Position numbers and translations under genes: made by a program
Source of the DNA: Scalesia atractyloides
Taxonomy: Eukaryota; Streptophyta; Magnoliopsida; Asterales; Asteraceae
Reading direction: 5' to 3'
DNA length: 64,000 nucleotides
Assembly (NCBI GenBank): GCA_947069175.1
Contig: CAMTDV010000013.1
Coordinates: 59,650,610 to 59,714,609, forward strand
The notes under the pieces: generated by a model
What the model was told of the DNA's origin: nothing
Database searches by the model: none
Seen by the model: only the letters and a program-made list of their open reading frames with translations
Part shown: piece by piece, positions 55,246-64,000 of the stretch
Layout: each line of letters opens with the position of its first letter
Numbering within the stretch: the first letter of the stretch is position 1

Positions 55246-55756
55246 CATGAACATGCTTTTGTAAGTTATAATCATGTATCATGCAATATATAAACTCCTC
55301 CTCAGCCTAAGATCACTCTCTTTGTTCGTACAAAATGTTTAAAAGAAAAGTGATAAATAGAACAGTACAGGAACTGTCTAATTTATAGTACATTTCAAAC
55401 CACTGAGCATCTTAGGTTAACGTCACATTGATAGTGACATTTAACAAACTAAGAAACCCTAACCTGTGTTAGACCTAAACACTATTACATTAAATATATG
55501 ATAAACTTTGTTGAACAACAACTGCTGAGATATCCTTTGTTGGTCTTCAACAGACCTTTGCTTCAACAGCCTTTTTACTTCATCAGAGATTCTCTCCAGC
55601 AGAGCTTTTATCTTTTACAGATCTTGTGAACAGTCTTTAAGTATGAGCAAACTTTAAAGTAACAAATCTTCTAAGTATTATTATTAAGGATTAGATGTTT
55701 AGATTATTTTGGCTTTCCAATCATCTGTTCTTTTGTAGGGTTCAGTTGATCCAACA
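55246..55756 (-). repeat. 5' LTR of element A, outer segment
   Basis: Continues the LTR broken at 42570; ends GTTCAGTTGATCCAACA followed by the target duplication TAATT. Confidence 0.92.
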
Positions 55757-55761
55757 TAATT

Positions 55762-56360
55762 TGTTTATGATGCTGCACGTGCTATTTCCACAAATGGTCA
55801 TGGGGCTTGAACGTGGTCTTCCAAGTTTATCGGACTTAGTTGTTAGGCTTATTCAAAATGGGTTGATCAAGTTTTAGATCAGACAATTACACACACACTC
55901 TCGCATACACTCATAGCTTTCAATTGTAAAACACATGATCGACAGTCCGAAGTTGTAAAAATTTTTCGATTGTGCAATATAGTTGATAGTGGTAGTTTTC
56001 ACTATCCGAGGTTTTTTTCTAGAGATCTACTAGTGATCAAAAGCTTTACCTCATATAAATCTTTGTGTTTGATTACCTTATTCATATAGCATTCATTTCA
56101 TCATCGTTCATCACCTAAGCATTGTACCTCCCTTTATAAATTTGGTTACATTATTCTTGATCAGATTTTTAACCGAAACAGTAATAAATGGTTTTAGAAA
56201 AAGAAAAAAAATAAAAAATATGTTATTAAAAGTAAATAAAAATAAACTATTATATATATTACATAAAAATAACAAAAAGCTATATATTATTATAAAAATA
56301 GAATTACTATTCATGTTTCTTCATTAACAATTTATCCTACCTATTAAAAAACATACCTAG
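55762..56360. other. Flank of element A, LTR-like then A/T-rich
   Basis: 55762-56090 has a CACGTGC box, CACACACTCTCGC and a stretch with CTATCCGAGG and CTAGAGATCTACTAGTG typical of LTR 3' regions. It could be the right part of an older LTR into which A inserted (left part 32445-32650). 56110-56340 is A/T-rich with no gene. Confidence 0.35.
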
Positions 56361-56389
56361 GGGATACATAGCACCCATCAAGGGCCTTA

Positions 56390-56500
56390 TTTTTAGGTTT
56401 TCCCGCCAAAAACACTAATCTCTAATTCCTTTTGGTTTATCTGATTTGTATGGCCGGTTTAGTAATGTGGGTCAAAAATTCTTTCCGTATATAAACATAT
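56390..56500 (+). promoter_or_regulatory. Promoter-like region with E2F-type site and TATA box
   Basis: TTTTCCCGCCAAAA (about 56397-56410) matches the plant E2F consensus TTTCCCGCC. A TATA box (GTATATAAACATA) lies at about 56487-56499. Downstream is AATTAGGGTTTCTTTGG and a C/T-rich 5' UTR-like stretch. Confidence 0.45.
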
Positions 56501-57804
56501 AACCCGATGCATATGATTACTTCCCTCACATTTTCAATTGCTAATTAGGGTTTCTTTGGTACTCCTTCTCCTTTCCTTCTAACAATCTGAAGCTAGCTCT
56601 TTCTGATAAATCTTCCGATTCAAGTTATCTACTACATCTTTGCGATTAAAATCTTGATTTCATAATTCAATCTGTCGATCTATGTTTGTATATTACCTAA
56701 TATGCTGTTTTTATGTAATTTGTGTTTCTAGGTTTTAAATATGCAATTGGTTCCATTAAGGTATGATTTTTAGATCAATTTCCGAAATTCTTCTTCGTTC
56801 CATACATTTTCTGTTAGTATCGTCAAAAATTTTATTGATTGATTCATATTTCGGGTTTTAAACATCTTTATCGTTTGAATAAATCTGAGTATAATCTGAG
56901 TACAGTTTGATTATCTTTTTTGATTTAGTTTTTTTTAATATTTAGTATTGTGTTTCAGATCTAAAGATTAGATCTCTTTTTTCAGATGTTGACGTTTTAA
57001 TTGATTATACAAAATCATCTCATGTCCTTTGTGATTTATTAGTAATTGTGTTTAAATTCCGTATTTTAGGGTTTTCATCTGAATATTAGAGTGTTTGTAT
57101 CAAAAGTTGTATTGTTTTGTTTTGTTATATTTTTTATTCTGTACGATATTTTCAATATTGATGTTTGATCATTTATGTTGTTTCAATAAGATTTGATGTT
57201 TATTTTTTAAAACCAATGGATGAATGTATATTAAGATTCGTCAATAAAATGTGTTTTTAAGATACTTCATATTCATAAGAAAATGTGTTTTTATGATTTA
57301 TCAATAAGATTTGATGTTGTCATTTTTAAATCCAGTGGATTGTATTTGATATTTTTGTTATATTGTTTTCTAGAATCTTAAAAATCTACTCGATTTATGT
57401 TATTGACATAATTTATGTTATTGAAATAAACAATTTCATAGCATGTGTCTACCATATAATGTTTCATGTTTATGATAATTGAATTTTTTGTATTGATGTT
57501 GTTTTTGAGCTTAAGGATTAGATATTGTGATTGATCATTGGATTGTTATTGCTGTGTTTGTAATTTGTTGTTAGGTTTGATAAATTTGTGGAATTTAGAA
57601 GTGTTCAGTTGTTTATGATTTCACTATGTTGTCGAATCTTTGCGCCACCTTTCTATTGATTTTTTTGAAGATTGGTTGAATATCATATATGTTCTTGGAG
57701 TTTAATGGTCTGATCCTTGATGTTTGATAATTGAATTTTGGATCATGATAATGGTTCGGTATTATCTATATGTGTTAAAAAATTAATCGGGTAATGCAGC
57801 GGCA
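56501..57804 (+). other. 5' UTR and intron-like T-rich sequence
   Basis: T-rich DNA without ORFs. One exon-like segment sits at about 56733-56761: acceptor TGTTTCTAG, 29 bases with an ATG, then donor GTATGATTT. Near 57791-57800 an acceptor (GTAATGCAG) precedes the ORF below. Confidence 0.35.
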
Positions 57805-58492
57805 AATCAAAGTAATTAATGGAAATCAGGATATTATCAGAAAATAGCAGAAGGAATTGGATGAGCTTAAAAGGAAAGATGTAGACAAAGAAGAAAAGAT
57901 CAAGGGTTTATTTCTTCAATTTAAACGTCAAGCTATCCAATTGGGTATTATTAACAAGAAGGAGGAATCTCATTCCTCTCGACATGAGACTCTTTCTACT
58001 GCTACTGATCAGATTCGTAGGATTGTTGTTGAGCTTGTTGAGCTCTTTACTGCTCAGGGGGAGAATGCTCCTCTACAGGTCCGAGCTAAATGCAAACTGG
58101 ACGAATTAAAAAGATTCAATATGACTTGGATAAAGACAAGGATCCCAATGCTTCACAGAGGGAGCAGCCAAGTAGCTCACAAGCTATGGAAGCTACAACC
58201 GATGTTATAGTTGAAGGGGAGTCAGGTAAGGGCGCAGGTGGTAATGGAGGTAAAGGTCCAGTCAAGGGTGATTGTGGTGTTTCGCCTGATAACTCAGATG
58301 ATAAGGGTATAACTGGAGAGTACTTAATCTATAACGATGATTTAGAGAAAGATGAATAGTTGGAATAATTGAGGATCTTAGACCAGATGAAGATGTTGAT
58401 CATGTGGTAATGAGCAAAGGGGCAAATGTGTCATATACTATGAATGTTCAATCTGTTGAACGAGTGGAAATGGATTTTGAAAACCTACTGGG
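57805..58492 (+). pseudogene. Helical, Lys/Glu-rich ORF fragment, probably retroelement-derived
   Basis: After the acceptor-like site the frame reads QIKVINGNQDII, stop, QKELDELKRKDVDKEEKIKG, FLQFKRQAIQLGIINKKEES, TDQIRRIVVELVELFTAQGE. A frame change follows into KKIQYDLDKDKDPNASQREQ, then a Gly/Lys/Asp-rich part (GKGAGGNGGKGPVKG) and DDKGITGEYLIYNDDLEKDE, stop at 58357. Another piece, LRPDEDVDHVVMSKGANVSY, runs to the gypsy LTR at 58493. The style (coiled-coil, acidic tail) resembles C-terminal parts of copia ORF3 proteins, but I cannot align it to A, B or C. Inactive. Confidence 0.4.
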
Positions 58493-60264
58493 TGTCACAC
58501 GCTTCAAAATCAGAGTCGGTGTCATTTGACTGGTATCTTCATTACATACCAAAAGTATATAATACTAAGACTTCTGGAAAGTAAACGCCCGCTAAGTACT
58601 CGAATCCCCATGGGTTCTCCTATCCAATCATGCTATAATTTGAAATTGTAACCTGAGAAAGAAACATGCGAAAAATCAACATAAAGTTGGCGAGTTCATA
58701 GTTTGTTTGAAAAGATTTAAAATGAATATTTTTTATAAACGGTTTAAATGATGTTCAGATAACGTAATAAAACCATTTTTCCTTGGCATGTCATATGAAA
58801 ACCTTGTATTTATAAAACTTGTATAACTGTCGATGCCCACGTCATGTTCAAAGTTTTATAGATATGGTATGTAAAGCGTCAATGACTGGATGATCAAAAT
58901 GTTTTGCAAGGACATTAATATGTGTGTCATATAAGTAAGGAACCAAACCTAAACGATGATATTCGGACTCTTCTGATACGGGACCACAAAAGCACCCTTA
59001 AAAGGCCAAAATACTAGGAGTGGGGCTCACCAAAACTCAGTTTATCTACACCCTATTGCACATCGGTCATTTCGATTAGTGGTTTACTCATGATAATTTT
59101 CTACTTATGCGCACATGATCTAAAGTGATTTCATTCCATAGCTAAACCATACCATTGAAAACATGTATTTTCCCCTGAGAGTTGTAAAACCGAAAACATT
59201 TAACAGAAAAGGGGGACATCAATTCACGGGGTCTTTGTGCCTCGCACAAATTAGAATGAGCCTAGCCCATCTGAGTCTGTAAGCAAGACCAACCACTCCC
59301 CTTGTTCGTATACAGGACAACCCAGTCCCGTTGTAACTATGACAATCCCGTCACTAGTCATGAAACTCATGCACGTTTCGAAAATACGTGTGTGTTTTGT
59401 AAAACCGGTATGTTGAGCATAAACCTTTCGTAAACCATTTGAGTTTGTTGGAATTCATTCGTATCATGGTTTAGAAACATATAGTTTTCGTTCATCGAAA
59501 TTTTTATACTTTTTCAAAACTTGCATGTTTTTCCACCCCCGTAAACATTTATAAAAATGTAAAACTATAAATAAAGTAGAGGTTATGAACTCACCTCAAT
59601 ATCCATTGCAAAGCTAGCATAATATGATTCCAAAATGTCGTTTCCAAAACGTAACTCGCTAGCATGCAATCTATAACATTCGTATCAAGGAATAAACTTA
59701 TAAGTTGCTGTTAAGATGATGTAGCTAAACTACGTGTCACCGAGCTCTACCAAATCGCTAACCGAATGATTCGTTGGGAAAATGTTAACTTGAGGGAAAC
59801 GAATAAGATATACTTGTTAAGTTCCATTTGTAGTCGGTATAACATTAAGTCTTGGAAACGACTTAGTTTCCGAGTGATTTAGAATATATATATACATATA
59901 TTATATACATATATTATATATATAAAATATATATACACACACACATAACATACAACATATATATATATATATATTTCATAGAATCGTCTTAGTTGACCGA
60001 ATGGTTGTACGTGTATGTAACGGATATTTATATGATAAATTACGTTATAAACTCGTATGATGTATTCACGCATTTCCCGAATAGTCGTCATATATGTTGA
60101 CGGATAATAATACGACTCGTCGTGGTGTTTCTCAAAATGTAGGCATATACATATGTATATAAGCGTAGATGTATATGTATTTAAACGCCGCGTAGCCAAA
60201 AAATAATAATCCCGTGTCTCATGGATATTTATCGAAATGATTATATAATGATACGCTTGTTAGG
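58493..60264 (-). repeat. Ty3/gypsy LTR fragment (minus strand)
   Basis: Starts TGTCACACGCTTC, the complement of an LTR end ...GTGTGACA, right after the ORF fragment. It is non-coding, contains AACCCAGTCCCGTTGTAACTA and ACAATCCCGTCACTAG, and turns into TA microsatellite (59884-59975). It is cut at 60265 by the next element. Different sequence from the 60265 LTR, so a different family. Confidence 0.55.
59884..59975. repeat. TA-rich microsatellite
   Basis: Alternating ATATATAC, ATATATTATATA, (CA)n and (AT)n tracts; the Tyr/Ile-rich frame on the minus strand here is a by-product. Confidence 0.85.
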
Positions 60265-62771
60265 TGTCACACCCCAACCGATGGCGAAACATCAGAGTAA
60301 GACGAACGAGATTGCTCGAGACTTCATAACACTATTGTGACAATATTTAATTCAAACCGATTTCATTCATAAATAAAATTGTCAAGTACATCACAAGAAA
60401 TCAAAGTACAACAATTGGAAACCTCAAAGTACAAAAAAACTCAATAACAATACAATAATTAAATAGAGTAATTCTCGGTCTAAGTCGCCCCTACTAGATT
60501 TCATCAATATCAACATCATCAACCTACAACATATTTAAAAGTATAGTTCAACACACAAGACATTGGCGAGTACACAAGTTTAATATAGCATAAGTATGAA
60601 AAAGGATTAAACGAATCCACATGGAAAAAATAGTTAACTAGATTAATGTATCAAGGCATGCAATTTTACAAGTCAACCCTCTGATTACTACAAGAATTAA
60701 AGACTTAACATGACCACAAGACTATAGACGGTGCGTTACTCCTATAGCGTTGTACATGTTAAGGGGAGGCTCATATGAAGTTAATGAAAAGTGAATCACA
60801 TAAGAATGTTTCAAGAATACAAATCAAGTATCACGTATTTAAGCATGTATAATGGATTGTTTGTGTTTGCATAAAGTATAACTGTGTTTGCGTGTATTTT
60901 GGTAGGTTAAACACATTCCACCCAAAAGTGTAAATCGTAAAAAAGGCTTTAGAGTGTACTCATGCTTTTGTAAAGCTTCTTTGTAATCCCGTGAAGAGTT
61001 GGAGAGTTTGAAATGGAACACCAAGTTATCCTACGTAAGGAAACGTAGGTGTGTGAGTATTTGGATAACAACGGAGGTTCGGATTCGGAATTAAAGTATG
61101 TGAAAGTATGTATTCATGAACGTAATTATCTAGACTTAAACACTCGTTTTTGACACTATATCTCCCGTATGGGTTGTTGTGATTTCATGGGTTAAGTGCC
61201 TATTAAAATCGTAACAAAAGGTTTGAGTCTTAGATAATATAACCTATTACCATGACAAGTGAACCATGTCGATTATCCTCAAGGATTCGGTTATCTTAAA
61301 ATATATATATATATATATAGTTTATATAATAATTCTAAGCTAAGTGCATGAAAAGTATGATAGATTGTCATGTAAGTCAAGCATTGAGGACTAACCTCAT
61401 TGTATGATTCACCAATACACAAATCATCACAAGTATGATTCAGATGGTCATGAATGAAAAGAAATGTATAACTTCTTACTATATCAAGTAGCCAAGTAAG
61501 CTGTAACCCAGGTGAGTCATTTCCGACATGGAAAGAGTTAGCTAAGTGTCGGAGGCTAGACGGGGTTAAGTTACTTTAAGTCTAGCAAACTACTTGAGAT
61601 AGCAAGTAAAAACATCAATAAGGTGGTGGAATGAAGTTAGGATAGCCAAGGCTTCCAATTATTCACACCTATACCAAAACATAAGTCTTGCCATCAACTT
61701 CATGGCAAGCTCAGATGGTTTCATCACTTGTAGGTTGCATAAACCCTTGCAAAAACAAAAAGTTTAGAGGTGCTTGCGCCTCTTAAACTCATAAGAATCT
61801 ATTCCTAAAAAGTCTCATAACCTTAGATAGGTTTAAGAACAAGTAGGCACAAGATTCAAACAAGTTTTAATCAAGAAAAGCAAGATACAAAAGTATAAAT
61901 GAAAGAAGAATTTTTAACCTACTTTCGATCTTAAATGTGGTGAGGTTTCACCTTAGTTTTACAAGGCAAGCATGTGAAAACCTTCCTAGAGGTTATCCAA
62001 GTAGAAAGAAAGAAGAAAATAATAAGTAAAGTGAGCTAAAACTCACTTAGAATGGTTGCAACTTTCTACAAGTCTTGGAAATTAGAGAGTAATCAAGAAG
62101 ATTTGAGTGTTTGGAAAATGTTTAGGAGTGTATGGAGGCTCCCATTTATAATGGGAGGAATTAGGGTTTAGGTAATTAATGAAGTTGGTGGTGGTTAGGA
62201 GTTGGAAAAAGGGAAATGGAGCCAAAATTCACGTATTTTAAAAGATTTTGCCGGGCCTGGTCATTTTGCACGGCCGTGCAGATCAAGTGCACGGTCGTGA
62301 GGATCGCGGGTTGTCGCACATTAGGTGTGTAGTCATGCGGATCGCAGTGTGCATGGCCATGCGCCTCAGTTGCGTGGTTGTGCACCACCTGCAGAATTTA
62401 CCAAACTTTCTAGAATTTGTAGTTTAAGCCCTAGAGTTGATAATTCCATTATTTTATGCTAGAAACTCATAATTTAGCATGTTTTTAGGTATTTAACGTG
62501 TGATAAAGTATATATAAGTGTATGCAAGTATTATTTGAGTATCAAGAACGTATATATAAGTATAGGCACGTATAATAAGTACGTTTGCGTAAAAACGATT
62601 AAATTGTAAGTATAACAAGCATGTATAAAGTATGAATTTTTATTACGGTCAAAGTCTCGGATTACAAAGTTGGAGTTGAAATACGAATAATATATGAATA
62701 TGAATTTCCATAATAGAAATACGATTACTCTTTTTAAATAAGGAAGGTACAACAAAATGCGAAGCGTTACA
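60265..62771 (-). repeat. Ty3/gypsy 3' LTR of element G (2.5 kb)
   Basis: On the minus strand it begins TGTAACGCTTCGC at 62771 and ends TTGGGGTGTGACA at 60265. A polypurine tract (AAAGGATGGGAGAC) precedes it. The TATA box (TATAAAT, 62144-62150) sits inside the palindrome CTCCCATTTATAATGGGAG. An array of palindromic words (TGCACGGCCGTGCA, GCATGGCCATGC) lies at 62267-62385. No coding region. Confidence 0.8.
62267..62385. repeat. Array of palindromic GCACGGCCGTGC-type words in gypsy LTR
   Basis: Perfect palindrome TGCACGGCCGTGCA at 62267-62280; diverged copies near 62288, 62314 and 62331; perfect GCATGGCCATGC at 62350-62361; another diverged copy near 62371. Spacing about 20-25 bp. Confidence 0.75.
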
Positions 62772-62779
62772 GTCTCCCA

Positions 62780-64000
62780 TCCTTTAGAAAATTTCGTCCC
62801 GAAATTTATTGAAGAGGAAGGTGTAACGAACAGATGTGGGTACTTAGTCTTCATATCACTTTCGAGTTCCAAGTAAACTCAGCGCTACGTTTTCCTTCCC
62901 ATCATACCTTGACTATGGAATTCAACTGAGCCTCAATTGCTTGACGCCTCGATCCATGATCTCGACAGGTTTCTCCTCGAAGTGTAGAGTCTCGTTGACT
63001 TAAAGATCTTCGAGTGGGACTTGAAGCCTTTTCTTCTGCTAAACATTTCTTCAAGTTTGAGACGTTAAACATAGGATGGACATTGTTGAGCTCTTGTGGT
63101 AGGTCTAGTCTGTACGCTACCTTGCCAATACTTTCGAGAATCTTGAAAGGACATACATAGCGAGGAGCGAGTTTTCCCTTCTTACCAAAACAAACTACAC
63201 TCTTCCAAGGGGATACCTTAAGAATTACAAAGTCACCAACGTTAAATTCCAAAGGTTTACATCGCTTGTCAGTGTAACTCTTTTGCCAGCTTCTGGCTTT
63301 GAGCAAGTTGTCTCAAATCTGTAAGATCTTGTTCGTCGTCTCTTGTATAAGCTCGGGACTGGTGATTTGAGCTTTCTAATCTCGTGCCAACAAATAGGCG
63401 AACGACACTTACGACCATACAATGCCTCGAAAGGTGTGATTTGAATACTCGTGATAACTTTTATTGTACGAGAATTCGATCAAAGGCAAGTGCATATCCC
63501 AGTTGCCACCAAAATCGATTAGCAAGAACGAAGCATATCCTCTAGAGTTTGGATAGTACGCTCAGTTTGACCGTTGGATTGAGGATGGAAAGCGATACTA
63601 AGATTAAGATGAGTAACAAGAGCTTTAAGGTTTGCTAGAGGCGCGAGGTGAAATGACCATCACGGTCAGAAATGATGTCAACGGGATACATGACGACAAA
63701 TGACTTCATCTGTGTAGATTCGAGCCAATTTCTCGACTTTGTAGTCTTCACGTATGGGGAGGAAGTGAGCGGATTTGGTCAAACGGTCAATGATTACCCA
63801 AATACTATCATGACCAGACGAAGTACAAGGGAGTTTAGTGATGAAATATTATAGCTATGCTCTCCATTTCCAGATAGGGATTTCTGGTTGTTCGAGTAAG
63901 CAAGAGGGGCGTTGATGTTCGGCCTTTACCTTGGAACAAGTAAGGCATTTTGAAACGTAGGAGGCGATATCTTTCTTCATACCATGCCACTAGTAAGACG
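62780..64000 (-). pseudogene. Ty3/gypsy integrase and chromodomain-like tail (element G), partial
   Basis: From the window end on the minus strand: the HHCC-type segment CLTCSKVKAEHQRPS (about 63955) and PEIPIWKW, the core with DRLTKSAHFLPIRED (about 63800-63750), AFHPQSNGQTERTIQTLEDM with the catalytic Glu (about 63600-63540), LIEFSYNKSYH, YGRKCRSPICWHE (63420), KSYTDKRCKPLEFNVGDFVI and LKVSPWKSV (63270-63190), PRYVCPFKILESIGKVAYRL and VHPMFNVSNLKKCLAEE (63150-63020), then a broken chromodomain-like tail ending WELESDMKTKYPHLF near 62830. Several stops and frame changes. Reverse transcriptase and RNase H lie beyond the window. Confidence 0.85.

Larger units (their letters stand above)
32656..55756 (-). 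mobile_element. Ty1/copia retrotransposon A (minus strand), split by element B
   Basis: Bounded by a perfect 5-bp target duplication TAATT (32651-32655 and 55757-55761). LTR ends are TGTTAGGATYTGAG and GATCCAACA. Excluding element B it is about 10.4 kb. Order along its own strand: 5' LTR (42444-42570 plus 55246-55756), primer-binding site, gag, pol (protease, integrase, reverse transcriptase, RNase H, the copia order), an extra ORF3, polypurine tract, 3' LTR. The two LTRs differ at about 8% of positions in the first 120 bases, so the insertion is old. All frames are broken. The extra ORF after pol recalls the SIRE/Maximus group, where the third ORF has been called env-like. Confidence 0.92.

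Noticed and set aside
59879..60199. Tyr/Ile-rich 106-codon minus-strand frame
   Set aside because: Translation of TA/CA microsatellite within a gypsy LTR.
1..64000. tRNA and rRNA genes
   Set aside because: I saw no tRNA cloverleaf with A/B boxes and no rRNA-like conserved stretch; the tRNA-like hits are only retrotransposon primer-binding sites.

Overview
This is repeat-dominated plant nuclear DNA. Introns with plant-type splice sites, Pol II TATA boxes, long LTR retrotransposons, MULE, hAT and (TA)n-flanked inverted-repeat elements, and a very low density of intact genes all point to a large eudicot genome. The Ty1/copia and Ty3/gypsy relatives look like those of the daisy family (Asteraceae), but that is an impression from memory and not a search. 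A 100-N assembly gap lies at 521-620.

Layout. 1-520: end of a minus-strand copia Gag linker. 621-4578: 3' half of a plus-strand Ty3/gypsy element (integrase, chromodomain-like tail, then a 2.77 kb LTR rich in hairpins). 4579-7214: decayed minus-strand copia element F. 7215-10195: minus-strand copia gag D. 10262-17312: plus-strand LTR element C, which has no visible pol and only an extra ORF (ORF3) in two tandem copies. 17313-17850: a copia leader with a TCCGAAA word array. 17850-29100: A/T-rich intergenic DNA with a 1669-bp MULE (9-bp target duplication), a 519-bp hAT MITE (8-bp duplication), a 4.1-kb MULE-like element with three further elements nested in it, and a possible spliced minus-strand locus split by the first MULE. 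29150-32100: a reverse-transcriptase tail fragment, one small intact ORF (56 aa, plus strand), a gene fragment and a second (TA)n-flanked element.

32656-55756 is a minus-strand copia element A (TSD TAATT) whose 5' LTR was later split by a second minus-strand copia element B (42571-55240). Both carry gag, pol and a third ORF downstream of pol. 55762-58492: LTR-like flank, then a promoter-like region and a coiled-coil ORF fragment. 58493-64000: two minus-strand gypsy LTRs, the second followed by integrase coding sequence that runs off the window.

The most notable pattern concerns ORF3. Elements A, B and C carry recognisably related ORF3 proteins. C seems to carry nothing else. In A and twice in C the ORF3 start sits about 100-120 bp downstream of a TATA box, suggesting an internal promoter separate from the LTR. 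Several elements also carry arrays of an element-specific short word in the LTR or leader, and in B and C the same word recurs next to ORF3. Essentially every coding region here is frameshifted or interrupted; the 56-aa ORF at 30105-30275 is the best candidate for an intact host gene.
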